A stretch of DNA of 48,257 nt from a virus. Of the stretch, positions 7,011-16,715 are shown piece after piece (position 1 is the first letter of the stretch; each line of letters starts with the position of its first letter). Location of the stretch: positions 1 to 48,257 of IMG/VR virus record IMGVR_UViG_3300037246_001803. The stretch is one strand, 5' to 3'. The notes beneath the pieces are model-generated. The model was not told where the DNA came from, searched no databases, and saw only the letters and a program-made list of their open reading frames with translations. The position numbers and the translations under genes were made by a program.

Positions 7011-8647
7011 AGTTCGGCACTCGCGTCAGCGTGAAGCGCCCATGCAAAATTGAAACCCCCACCCGTAATATAAATGAGACAGCGAGTACCGGTTTGAGTT
7101 TGCGAGGGTGCCCAAGCAATATCCGATGAAGGCAGTCTGGTGACATTCCCCACTGTGGCATTCAGTGGGTTGTACGTGACGATCGTTGGCGTCACTCGCA
7201 TCATCTGCGGGTACGTCCACGTCAATGTCATATTTCCCAGTGTGTTCGTGTACGCCATGATCGTCCCGTCCAGTGTGGTGTCGTCAGCTGGCGCTTCTAG
7301 GTAGTCGAAGGTCTTGTTGTAGTAGCGTTGGCAGCGCGCCAGCTCTTCGGCAAAGGTCGTGCCCTGGTAGTCAGTCGAGCTGCTGGCGATTTCCAACTGC
7401 ACGCCCGAGAAGGACACCGTGTCGTTAAGGGCGAAGTCAGTAGAGTCCACGTACAAGAGCAGCCCGAAATTCTTCGCGTTGGTGTGGCCTGACAGGTCAA
7501 TCCCCTGGACGTTGGCGGTGTATTGCGTCCAGGTCGCGGATGCAGTGAGCTGCCCGGTGTCCATCACCTTCTCCCAACTGCCAGAAGGGGTGGGCCCGGT
7601 GCCATCGCCTGCGGACTGCCAGTCGGCGATGGGGTCAGCCGTGGTCATATCTTCGGCGCCAGTCCATTTCAGCAGCATCGCTCGCACGTTGGTCACGATG
7701 CCGACGACCTTGCAGTAGAACGACAGGCTCACGGTGCTGTTCATCAGCACGACGGAGTCGCTACCCTCCATGACCTGGAACACACCCGCCCGTTCGGGGT
7801 CGGGGTCTGCTGCAATATCCGCGGTAGCTGTCATCTTCAGAGCGGACCAGAAGCCAAGCGGTACATCCGTGGTGTCCAACGCCACATCGACGATGTTATC
7901 GATGTCTCCAGCACCAATCCCCGACAGCAGTCGCCATCGATCGCACACGTAGCCGTTGTCATCGTTTGGGTAGGTGGTGGTGTCGTCGATGGTGAGGCCA
8001 CGCTGCCAGATTTTGAACTGTGAGTTCATCGTCAGGTTGCGGTTGCCCACCTCGGCGGCTGCGATCACGGCTGCGAGGTCGGAGCCTTCGAGCGTGGCCG
8101 CATTGATGTCCCCATTATCGAGCAGGGCGGCTGTGCCCAGGTCATCAATGGACGGGATCTCGGGCGGGTCCTGGGCCAGCGTGACGCCAATCGGCGAGTA
8201 CCCCGCCCGACCCACGAGGTCTTTCATGATGGCGCCTTCGAGCTTGTTGGTATTGACATGAACGTCGGCGCCACCGTCCACATCGATCACGAAGGTCGTG
8301 TCAGGCGACCCGAAGCTGGGGATACCGTCGATGAAGCCGTACTGGAAGCCACCACCCGACTCGGTGAGTCGCACACGGGTCTTGTCTGGGTACTTCAGGA
8401 TGGCGCTGCTGGTCCCATCGGACGTCGCGATGACCTCGGTGGCGCTGCCTCTCGCCACGGTGTAGTTGTCGTCGTCCTCGGTGAGCAGGTCGATCCACTC
8501 GGGGTTCTCGTAGAAGCGGCGCAGAACTGCCATGCCCTCGCGAGCGGAGTTGTTCACACCGCTGCGAGCCATGCCCTCGGGCCAACCATCAGGCGATGCG
8601 TCGGTGTTGTTGGCATCGACCTGTGACCAGTCTTTGATTTCAGACAT
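7007..8647 (-). CDS. Tail fibre / receptor-binding protein
   Basis: 546 aa. Residues 1-55 closely resemble the start of the upstream tailspike: both have a D-x-x-N acidic lead, a GW-x-EGMAR motif, VNN-(S/A)AR and RRFYEN-x-EW-(I/L)DL. This shared part is most likely the virion anchor. The middle has a short collagen-free linker, and from residue 205 a domain of the type NSQFKIWQRG...RW-x(n)...LSFY-CKV, a carbohydrate-binding-like beta-sandwich common in phage fibres, followed by ELARCQRYYNKTF and a C-terminal trimer region. It probably recognises host polysaccharide. Confidence 0.8.
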   Translation of the reverse strand: MSEIKDWSQVDANNTDASPDGWPEGMARSGVNNSAREGMAVLRRFYENPEWIDLLTEDDDNYTVARGSATEVIATSDGTSSAILKYPDKTRVRLTESGGGFQYGFIDGIPSFGSPDTTFVIDVDGGADVHVNTNKLEGAIMKDLVGRAGYSPIGVTLAQDPPEIPSIDDLGTAALLDNGDINAATLEGSDLAAVIAAAEVGNRNLTMNSQFKIWQRGLTIDDTTTYPNDDNGYVCDRWRLLSGIGAGDIDNIVDVALDTTDVPLGFWSALKMTATADIAADPDPERAGVFQVMEGSDSVVLMNSTVSLSFYCKVVGIVTNVRAMLLKWTGAEDMTTADPIADWQSAGDGTGPTPSGSWEKVMDTGQLTASATWTQYTANVQGIDLSGHTNAKNFGLLLYVDSTDFALNDTVSFSGVQLEIASSSTDYQGTTFAEELARCQRYYNKTFDYLEAPADDTTLDGTIMAYTNTLGNMTLTWTYPQMMRVTPTIVTYNPLNATVGNVTRLPSSDIAWAPSQTQTGTRCLIYITGGGFNFAWALHADASAEL

Positions 8648-8655
8648 GGGTTCCT

Positions 8656-10710
8656 CTATTCCAACCGCAACCAGGAGCGACGGCCGAGGGTACTGTCGTC
8701 TCCGTATATCGTGACAGTTGACGCCCCCGAACTGTCAAAAGTCCAGTAGATGCTATCCCCCGCGGCTGGCACCGCCTCGACCCCGTAGATCACGGTGGTG
8801 TAGTCATGGTTGCCAACAGGCGTAGCCGGGTTCGCCTTGATGGTAAGTAGCAGCGTGTCGCTCGTTGGCGTGCCGGTCGTCGTCCCCATCCGTAGCCTGA
8901 TTTCCGTCGAGCTACCACCTGCAGTCACTCGCCATGTGAGAGCACCACTGATCTTGTACTTCGTCACCCCATCGAAGTCAGCCAACGGTGCTGCAATGAG
9001 AAAGCCCGTGTATGCCTCCGCTGAGGTTGAAGCGATCACGAACTCTGTAGCGTTGGGCACGTACTCGTTGTTGACGTTCTTCAGGTCCGTTCGAGTGCCG
9101 CCGTCCTCGATGGCGTCGAGTGTGATCGATGCCATCATGTTGTTCGACACGCTGATGCCAGTCGCTGCCGCCGATACGGTAATGCCGTTGGCGGTCATCG
9201 TTTCAATCGAGTTGTTGGTGACGTTGGTTTTCGTCGAGCTACCACCAATATTGATGCCCGTGGCGCCGTTCGCAATCGTGTTGCCATTGATCACACAGTT
9301 GTCACCGCTTGAGCTGATCCCAGTGCCGCAGTCAGTGAACGTGTTGTCAGACACGATGCAGGAGAGCGCATCGGCCAGCATGCTGACCCCGATAGCCATT
9401 TGGCCGAAGCTGCATCCGACCACCCGGTTGCGCTCAGTGCGATCGGTTGCACGGGGCTGGTCCATGATGACACCATCAGCCGAGCCACCCGTGAGATTGA
9501 ACGAGCAGCCAATGACACCGATGTCGCGGCCGTTGATCTGGACACCCACTGCGTTCAATCCAATGCCTTGGAAGTGGCACCCGGCAATCGTTGACTCTCT
9601 GCCTGATTCATCCTCTGGCGAGGCGGAATCCTTCTGGTGGCACAGGACCCCGTACTGCGTGAACGACGCAGCGTTCAGTTTGAAGGTGCAGTTCCTGATG
9701 TGGATCTTGCCTGCGAAGTTGATCCCCGCACCACCCGTGATCCGGTCAGACATGTCTTGAAACGTGCAATTCTCGATGAAGATTTTCTCTGTTCCATTGA
9801 ATGTATCGGGTATCAGGATGCAGTCCTGACCGTTTTCGTTGAAGGTGCAACCGTCGACCAGTACGCTTTGAATATTGGCTGCGATCTCCAGGCCATGGCC
9901 CCACGAGTCTCGAAACGTGCAGTCGGCAAGATGAATGCCGAAGGCATCCAGCTTCAGCAACCCGAGATCGTCATTGTCCGTGTCTTGCAGTGCTGACTGC
10001 CCATCGAAGATCACTCCATCCAACACGCAAGAACCGTTCCCTGTGATCAGCATGATCTCCTCGTTGAGATCAGCTGTGGCGCGCAGCACAGCACCATTGC
10101 CGATGATGCGTGTGTTGGGATTTAAGATGGTCACCTTGTCAGAGATGACATAGATCGCGGCAGCATCGAGGTAGATCGTGACAGCACCGCCTTCATCGAG
10201 AACCCTCTGCAGATCAATCGCATTGTGGACAGTGACGGTTTTGATGAAGTCACCGGCCCATGCCATACGACCAACACTCGGAGTGGAGTGCAGACGGACT
10301 GCTTGCGTTGTACCCGTCGGCACACCAGTGGCATTGGACGTGACTTCTACCGTGACATCGATGTTGGCGCCATTATCTGCAGCGGAGAGGACGGTGGCAT
10401 ACCACGGAGAGACCGATCCCCCCGTCAACTCGATGCGGCGACCCGGGGTGAAGTATGTCACGCCAGCGCGACTCGCCACCCGGAAGACGAAGTCGGAGAA
10501 GCGACTGACAGTGGTCGTACCATCCGCATCGGTGGTGGTCAGGTCGAGCCACTCGGTGTTTTCGTAGAAGCGACGAATGGCACCCATGTCGGCACGCGCC
10601 GCATTGTTCACGGACGATCGCGCCATCCCCTCGGTCCAGCCACCCTCTTCGGCAGTGAAGTCGTTGGAAGCGTCGAGGTCACTCCACTCTGCAATCTCTC
10701 GGGTTGCCAT
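8656..10710 (-). CDS. Tailspike with right-handed beta-helix
   Basis: 684 aa. Residues 1-55 share the anchor of the neighbouring fibre. Residues 180-580 show rung-like repetition typical of a pectate-lyase-type parallel beta-helix: NPNTRIIGNGAVL, SCVLDGVIFDG, KIHIRNCTFKLN, CIVSDNTFTDCG, CVINGNTIANGATGI and KTNVTNNSIETM. Such spikes commonly degrade or bind capsular or O-antigen polysaccharide. A C-terminal beta-sandwich (residues 590-684) may trimerise or bind sugar. Catalytic residues cannot be assigned by eye. It follows the ejection-protein gene by one base. Confidence 0.85.
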   Translation of the reverse strand: MATREIAEWSDLDASNDFTAEEGGWTEGMARSSVNNAARADMGAIRRFYENTEWLDLTTTDADGTTTVSRFSDFVFRVASRAGVTYFTPGRRIELTGGSVSPWYATVLSAADNGANIDVTVEVTSNATGVPTGTTQAVRLHSTPSVGRMAWAGDFIKTVTVHNAIDLQRVLDEGGAVTIYLDAAAIYVISDKVTILNPNTRIIGNGAVLRATADLNEEIMLITGNGSCVLDGVIFDGQSALQDTDNDDLGLLKLDAFGIHLADCTFRDSWGHGLEIAANIQSVLVDGCTFNENGQDCILIPDTFNGTEKIFIENCTFQDMSDRITGGAGINFAGKIHIRNCTFKLNAASFTQYGVLCHQKDSASPEDESGRESTIAGCHFQGIGLNAVGVQINGRDIGVIGCSFNLTGGSADGVIMDQPRATDRTERNRVVGCSFGQMAIGVSMLADALSCIVSDNTFTDCGTGISSSGDNCVINGNTIANGATGINIGGSSTKTNVTNNSIETMTANGITVSAAATGISVSNNMMASITLDAIEDGGTRTDLKNVNNEYVPNATEFVIASTSAEAYTGFLIAAPLADFDGVTKYKISGALTWRVTAGGSSTEIRLRMGTTTGTPTSDTLLLTIKANPATPVGNHDYTTVIYGVEAVPAAGDSIYWTFDSSGASTVTIYGDDSTLGRRSWLRLE

Positions 10711-13700
10711 CTATTTCCCCTGCCTGTCCCGCCGCTTCCTGGCTCTGCGGTTCTGCGCGCGAACCTGTCGATTGACAATCTTCATCAACGACAGCCGTTC
10801 CTTCTCGATCCGTTCGATCGAATTGAAGCGTTCGCGTGATGTCGCGTGCGGGTCCAATGTGCCCCAGCGCAACAGTCGCTGCTCTCTGTGCATGGCCTGT
10901 AGCGAATCGGAAGCACGACCCAGCCAGGCCGACTGCCCGGCTTGCGCTTTCAGCACCGGGTCGTCCATCAGTTCGTTGTAGTCTTCGCGGTTGCCCTCGG
11001 CCATGTACCGGTTCAATGTCCCCTTGATCATCGCGGCCGTGCGCAGGTTGTCGTAGAAACCTGTCGGGTCCGAGCTGTATTTCTCAGGCGATGCGTAGAA
11101 GCGGCGGATGCCGGGCAGGTCATCGATGTCCATGTCCGGGCTCGGCCCGTAGTAGAACATCTGGTCAGAGAATTGCAGACCCATGTTGGCCCAGTGACCG
11201 AACAGGCCACGCAACAGCGCCTCGCCCCTGGCCGCACCCATGTTGATGTTCTTGCCAGTGACGCGACCGATCTCCTGCATCGTGCGGGTCTGGTTGGAGC
11301 GGTATCGCTCCTGTGGCAACACCCCTTGCATCGCAGGGGTCTCGATGTCCGCACCGGTGAAGGCAATCTTGTTGAACAGCTGCTCGAATGCGATGTCGAT
11401 ACCCACCGGCAGGGGGATGGGAACCGGCGAACCCGAGGAACCGGCTTCGGGCAGGTGGACACCGAACGTCGCCAGAGCCTGCTGCCCTGCTTCCCACCAC
11501 AGGTTGCGGTGGTCGTCGTCGATGTCGTTCAGGCCACCCTCCATCGCCAGCTCGGCCCAGGTGCCCACCAGCCCAATCTCCCAGGGCTTTGGCAACATGA
11601 AGTGACGGAACTTGGTGGGCCTACCCGTAGCGCGGTCGAACTCGGTGGGGACGTAGCTGTGCCAGTAGGCGGCACGCGCCCATGGCGGCAGCCCCTTCCA
11701 GTCGACCATCTGCTTGCCGTTCTCGTCTTCGAGGTCACCGTAGGTATCGGCCAACCACTCGTTGAGCATGAAGCCCGCGGCGCTCATGACCCCCAGCGTG
11801 GCAATCTTCGTAGCCGTACCCGCACGTCCATTGGGGTCGCGGAAGTTCGCTCGGTAGATACGGTGCTGCCCAGCGATCATCGCGCTGAAGAATGGGATCG
11901 TGGCATTCGCGAACCCGATCAGGCCCATCGAGTCGCCCTTGCGCGAGAAGTCAGTCGACACCTCGCGCGCCAGGAAGGCACTGTGCCGCTTGCCCATCCC
12001 CTTGTTCACGCCACGCACGTACTCGCCAACGCGGTTCCAGTTCTCGATCGACCGGCCGATCTGGTTCATGAACTTCACCGGGTTCATCATCACACCAGTC
12101 GGATTCAGGTTCTCTCGTTTCAACTGGCGCGTCATCTGCTTCTCGCGCTCTTTCATGTTCTTGCGAAAGACCGAACCAGCGCCACCGTTCAGTGCGAACT
12201 CTTTGTACTGCTTGGTCTGGAACACGGTGTGGTACATGCCGTTGATGCCCGCGGTCAGGTGTTGCTTGCCCGTACGGGTCATGATGTTCGCAGAGATGGT
12301 GTCCCGTGCCAGGTTGGCGAGGATGAACCCAGGCTCAGCAACGATCATCATCGTCTTGAAGGCTTTTAACCGCCCCCAGGTTTTCAAAACGTCCTGCTGC
12401 ATCGGCCGGTTCATCGCAGCCACCGCACGCACCAACAACTGGTCGTTCAGGTGGTAATACTCTCGCCTGCCGTTGCGGATGATGGTCATCACGTTCGGGT
12501 CGAGTGGCTTCGAGCCACCCAGGAAGATCGCGATCTCCTCGATCTTCTCGGGCATGCCACCCAGCCACTTCAGAGCAGCCTTCATCTCTGCGGGGTCCCT
12601 GATGCCGTAAAGATCATTCAGCTCTTTTTCCATGAACTTCGTCAGCTCGGCACGAGACAGCATCACACGCTCGTGACGCTCGGGAACCCGCGACAGGAAC
12701 TTGCCAGCACCCTTAACACCCTGTGGGTTCTGTCCCTGGAAGTACGTCTCGTCGATCGGTCGCATCTGTGGGTGGATGTTCTCTGCCGCGGTGGAAACAT
12801 TCGACACATCAGCCAGCTCGGTGCGCGCACGGTTCTTGAAAGCCGCATCGATCATGCGTGCCGGGCCATCCATCAGGTTCTGGAGCGGCTCTTTGAGCTG
12901 CCGAGCCGAGCCGAACATCCGCTCGACGCCCATGATGCTGGCGAGTTCGTCTCGCTTGCCACCCAGACCCTTGCGGCCTGCGCTCATCTCGCGGTGGAAG
13001 CTGAACATATACATGCGGCGCATCCACATCGCGCGCTGCTCCGCGCTGAACAGGCCCATCTGCTGGCCGAAGTCGGCCACTTCGTTCATATACTTCATCA
13101 ACCGAGTGGCAGCCTTCTCGAACTCCGGTGTCGCTTTCATCTCGCCAGCCTGGATCGCTTCTTCGGGCAGCAGCTTCTCGCGGGTTCGCCCGAGGTTGAC
13201 ATCCTCTTGCGTCGCCTTCACCACCTCGCCGTGCTTGCCAAGCGCCTGACCCTTCAACTCCCTGGCCTGCACCGCAACGGCGTAGAGCATAAAATCCTGC
13301 TGGGCGTGCTTGGGCGTGCGGTACTTGTTCCCCATCGCGTCACGCTTTATACGGCCCACATCGAGCATGATTTCCAGGGGAATCTCGCCATCAGAGCGCC
13401 ACTCGAATTCGTCCATGCGACTCTTCGGGTTGACCTTCAACTTCGGGGCCCCGTTGGACCACATCATCTCGCCGATCTCTGTCGTACTCCGCGTCCGGTA
13501 GAACGCTTCCGAGACGTTGTTCGCATCCTCGATGCCCAGCCTTCGTACCATGTTCGTCACACCATGGAAGTCATCGACGTTCTTCTGGATCTTCTCGTCA
13601 GCCCAGGTGTGCAGCACTTCGCCCGGGTCCTTCGCTGGGCCGATGCTGCCTTCGAGGATGTCGCCAGGTGGCTGCTTGTAGTATTCGCCAATCTCCTGCT

Positions 13701-15456
13701 GGGCAGTCCGCAGCGCCTTCAGCTGATCCGGTGGCAACTTCGAGAGTGCCGCCTCGAAACGCGCGAACGCATTGGGTGCTTCTTTCATCAGGTAGTTTGG
13801 GTTCGACAGCCAGTGCTTGACGAATTCCGCGAACCCCTCTTCCACCTTCCGCACGTCGTAGGACAGGTGGTGCAGCTCCTTCAACCAGGACGGCAGGTTC
13901 TCGACCAGCACCCGCTGGCCACCATGTGACACGGGCGTGTAATACTTCGCCTTGATCGCCGGGTCCTGGTGCATCGCCTTGCCCAACGGGCTGAACGAAG
14001 ACAGGTTGTGACCGAACTCGTGGACGTGTGTCGGCAGGTCCCCGCGGCGCAACACCGTCAGATGCTGGGAGAATTCATCCGCTGACAAACCGCCATTCGC
14101 TGGTTCGTGCGAACGCTTGAACTGTCCCTTGATCACCTTTGGGGCACCCTGCAGGGGTTCTTTCAGACCGGAATAATCGACACCCACCCCGAACGCCTTG
14201 AACAGCTTGGCGATCACGTCCGGGTTTTTGATCACCTCCTTGCCATCTGCCTTGCGGCTCTGGCCCGGCTTCGGATCAAAACGAATCTGGCTTTCCTCAT
14301 TGTGGGACCTGCCCTTCAAATCCAGGCGCCCACCGTTCTCGTCAACCGCATCGGGTCGCTTGTAGTCGGTCGGCTTCGTACGAATGGCGTGCTGCTCCAG
14401 TTCAGTCGCCCCGCGCGCAACGGGCCTCTCCCCCAGTCGACCCCCATCCGCCTGGGGTCCGCTGCGCGCGGGAGCTTCTTGACCTATGTCCACCCGACGC
14501 AGGTTCTCTGCCGCGGACGTGTCGGGCATGATCGCCTCGACCGCTTCCCGCTGCTTGACGAGACCTTCGACGCGGGCGTTCTCTTCGATTCTGCCGACGT
14601 TGAATTCATCCATCACCTGGTTTTGAACCACTGCGTCTTCCTGGCTGTTCTTGATCTTCTCTTTGGCCAGGGCCTGGGCGCGGGTCGGCTTGCCCTGCAG
14701 ACGCAGGATCGGGTCGATGGCACCGCGCGACTTCGACCAGGCCATCATGCCAGCCATGGTGAGAGATTCGCTCAGCCGTTTATCGATCGAATCGTTTGGG
14801 TCGGACATGCCGTACACCGCGCCGCCCATGATGGCCGCACGCATGGGGCGAGACAGATGCTGGAGCGCGGGGAACATCGCACCGAACGCAGCCCCTTCGA
14901 GCCCGGCCTTCATCGACTCGACAAAGCCAGCCTCGGAGGCGCCAATCGCACTCTGCGCGCCAATGCCGATCGCAGGCGCCAGTATCGCTGCCGTTGCTCC
15001 TGGCACGCCAAGCGCCATCAGAGACGCGGCAGTCGTACCGATGGCTGCCATCCCGGCACCCACATGGATCGGAAGCCCGCCAATGACTTCCGCCAGGGTC
15101 TCACTGAAGTCCGCGTCCTTGGGTGTGGGGTTCTTGTCGTAGATGTCCTTCGTGAACTCGCGGAGTTTTTCGATGACACCGTCCTTACCCTCTCCGCTGT
15201 CACCCGGGATTAACTCCAGCGCGTTCGACGCCCAGTACGCCTGGTCGGCCATCGCCTTGGACAAACCACGCTGCATGGCTGCGATGTGCTCGTCTTCTGG
15301 CTCGAATTCCTTCAGGAACTTCGAGATCATCTTCTTCTGCGACGCCTCGGGCAGCTGCTGGAAGCCCGGATAGGCATCCGTCAACGCAGCCACCTGCTGC
15401 GGCAGTGCGGCCGACCGAAAGTCTGCCGATCCGAACAGTTCCGCGGCGGCGCTCAT
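10711..15456 (-). CDS. Giant internal virion / ejection protein with metallopeptidase motif
   Basis: 1581 aa, largest gene here; ATG 15456 overlaps the upstream stop (TGATG). Residues about 125-195 contain long Ala/Gly-rich hydrophobic stretches able to enter a membrane. HEFGH at 479-483 plus EGFAE ending at Glu544 is the HExxH...E pattern of gluzincin metallopeptidases, suggesting a wall- or envelope-processing activity. The second half (about 1010-1580) is helical and basic, with VAEPGFILANLARDT near 1038, a pattern I associate with large polyvalent (LPD38-type) domains. Inferred role: expelled with the DNA to build the trans-envelope channel, like T7 gp16. Confidence 0.8.
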   Translation of the reverse strand: MSAAAELFGSADFRSAALPQQVAALTDAYPGFQQLPEASQKKMISKFLKEFEPEDEHIAAMQRGLSKAMADQAYWASNALELIPGDSGEGKDGVIEKLREFTKDIYDKNPTPKDADFSETLAEVIGGLPIHVGAGMAAIGTTAASLMALGVPGATAAILAPAIGIGAQSAIGASEAGFVESMKAGLEGAAFGAMFPALQHLSRPMRAAIMGGAVYGMSDPNDSIDKRLSESLTMAGMMAWSKSRGAIDPILRLQGKPTRAQALAKEKIKNSQEDAVVQNQVMDEFNVGRIEENARVEGLVKQREAVEAIMPDTSAAENLRRVDIGQEAPARSGPQADGGRLGERPVARGATELEQHAIRTKPTDYKRPDAVDENGGRLDLKGRSHNEESQIRFDPKPGQSRKADGKEVIKNPDVIAKLFKAFGVGVDYSGLKEPLQGAPKVIKGQFKRSHEPANGGLSADEFSQHLTVLRRGDLPTHVHEFGHNLSSFSPLGKAMHQDPAIKAKYYTPVSHGGQRVLVENLPSWLKELHHLSYDVRKVEEGFAEFVKHWLSNPNYLMKEAPNAFARFEAALSKLPPDQLKALRTAQQEIGEYYKQPPGDILEGSIGPAKDPGEVLHTWADEKIQKNVDDFHGVTNMVRRLGIEDANNVSEAFYRTRSTTEIGEMMWSNGAPKLKVNPKSRMDEFEWRSDGEIPLEIMLDVGRIKRDAMGNKYRTPKHAQQDFMLYAVAVQARELKGQALGKHGEVVKATQEDVNLGRTREKLLPEEAIQAGEMKATPEFEKAATRLMKYMNEVADFGQQMGLFSAEQRAMWMRRMYMFSFHREMSAGRKGLGGKRDELASIMGVERMFGSARQLKEPLQNLMDGPARMIDAAFKNRARTELADVSNVSTAAENIHPQMRPIDETYFQGQNPQGVKGAGKFLSRVPERHERVMLSRAELTKFMEKELNDLYGIRDPAEMKAALKWLGGMPEKIEEIAIFLGGSKPLDPNVMTIIRNGRREYYHLNDQLLVRAVAAMNRPMQQDVLKTWGRLKAFKTMMIVAEPGFILANLARDTISANIMTRTGKQHLTAGINGMYHTVFQTKQYKEFALNGGAGSVFRKNMKEREKQMTRQLKRENLNPTGVMMNPVKFMNQIGRSIENWNRVGEYVRGVNKGMGKRHSAFLAREVSTDFSRKGDSMGLIGFANATIPFFSAMIAGQHRIYRANFRDPNGRAGTATKIATLGVMSAAGFMLNEWLADTYGDLEDENGKQMVDWKGLPPWARAAYWHSYVPTEFDRATGRPTKFRHFMLPKPWEIGLVGTWAELAMEGGLNDIDDDHRNLWWEAGQQALATFGVHLPEAGSSGSPVPIPLPVGIDIAFEQLFNKIAFTGADIETPAMQGVLPQERYRSNQTRTMQEIGRVTGKNINMGAARGEALLRGLFGHWANMGLQFSDQMFYYGPSPDMDIDDLPGIRRFYASPEKYSSDPTGFYDNLRTAAMIKGTLNRYMAEGNREDYNELMDDPVLKAQAGQSAWLGRASDSLQAMHREQRLLRWGTLDPHATSRERFNSIERIEKERLSLMKIVNRQVRAQNRRARKRRDRQGK

Positions 15457-16715
15457 CAGTTACCGATCCCGAGGATGCCTTCGCGCAAGCCCTGCATCAG
15501 ACCACGGGGCTCCGACGACCCACTGCCTACCGACAGTGCCGTACCCGCCGAGACGGAGGTCGGGTCGTCCACCGGGGTGGCACCTTTGAGCTTATCTGTC
15601 ATCTGCTTCTCCACCCGTGCGCCTGCGCTCAGATTCGCGGACAACTCATCCTCGAATGTGGGGTTCGCATTGACCTCGCCGTTTGCCTTGGCATCTGCCT
15701 TCAATCCGAAATACTCCGCGAGCGCCTGTATCTTGCGCCACGTCCACATGAAAACTCCCTCGCTATCCGTTTCATCGTTGACCTCACCGGGGCCGATGCC
15801 CTGTCCGATGTCACCATTGGTGGTCAATGCCATGATCACCTTCGCGGCGTTCGTCGGGCCAATGGAGAAATTAAGATCGGAAGCCCAATCATCGATACCC
15901 GCTTGTTCCCGCAGCAGCTTGCGAGCTTCGGGGGTCATGGCTGCCATCGTGGCCCGGCCGTATGCGAGATGGTCTTTGGGGTGAGTGTAATCGTGCATCG
16001 CCTGGCCGAACGCCAGCCTTTCGAGTAAATCGCTGGAGTCGTCTCGCCTTCGCCAGTAGCCCAGCGGGTCCATCGCCGCGGCTTGCCACTCTTGGATCTT
16101 GTCCTGGTCCGCGTCTGCCCCCTTGGACTTTTCGGTTTCGATGCGGGCTTCCAGTTGATTGCGGAACTTACCCATGTGATGCCGCTGCGTAGCGCGCGCG
16201 GTCGATCCAGAGTTGCGTGACAAAATCTGACCCGCGGCAGCGTGGTCACCGCCACTCAGCGGGACCATCGCAGCGAAGGTGGTGCCAATCCGTTCCATCA
16301 GCGCAGACCGTTGAATCTGCATTTCCTCGCTGCCCCACCACTGCTTGAACGCACTCTCGCCGCCGCTCGGCTCTGCTTCACCCTCGCCAGAAGTTTGCCC
16401 ACCGAGGACGTGCATGAGCCCCTGGTTGGCACCACCAGCCACACCGGTCGGCACATCTTCGCCGCGGTCCTCTGCGGCTGCCGCCGAATCGTTCATGATG
16501 TTCTGTGTTTCAGGGGCCTGGGCGGGCTTCTGTACCTGGGCCTGCTGTCCAGCCTTGGTGGATGGCAGGTTCTGCAACTCGTTGATGATCCCAGGCGCCA
16601 GTTGCGATTCCGCAGGCGCGAAGTTCGGCAAGTTGCCCTGGTTCGGGTCAGGCTGTTGCGGATACCCTTGGGGCCCGCCCGGGAATACGCCCCCGCCTTG
16701 TGCGATATTGACCAT
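15456..16715 (-). CDS. Internal virion protein candidate
   Basis: 419 aa, coupled to both neighbours by TGATG/TAATG overlaps. The N-terminal 130 residues are Pro/Gln/Gly-rich and disordered (GGVFPGGPQGYPQQPDPN); the rest is mainly helical with charged heptad-like stretches. No enzymatic motif. Its place between the ejection protein and the Gly-rich membrane-active protein suggests an internal core or ejection component. Confidence 0.65.
   Translation of the reverse strand: MVNIAQGGGVFPGGPQGYPQQPDPNQGNLPNFAPAESQLAPGIINELQNLPSTKAGQQAQVQKPAQAPETQNIMNDSAAAAEDRGEDVPTGVAGGANQGLMHVLGGQTSGEGEAEPSGGESAFKQWWGSEEMQIQRSALMERIGTTFAAMVPLSGGDHAAAGQILSRNSGSTARATQRHHMGKFRNQLEARIETEKSKGADADQDKIQEWQAAAMDPLGYWRRRDDSSDLLERLAFGQAMHDYTHPKDHLAYGRATMAAMTPEARKLLREQAGIDDWASDLNFSIGPTNAAKVIMALTTNGDIGQGIGPGEVNDETDSEGVFMWTWRKIQALAEYFGLKADAKANGEVNANPTFEDELSANLSAGARVEKQMTDKLKGATPVDDPTSVSAGTALSVGSGSSEPRGLMQGLREGILGIGN

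Noticed and set aside
10942-13929. Long plus-strand frames of up to 492 codons opposite the ejection protein
   Set aside because: His/Leu/Arg/Val-biased antisense shadows with no ribosome sites; the minus-strand gene has clear motifs and coupling.
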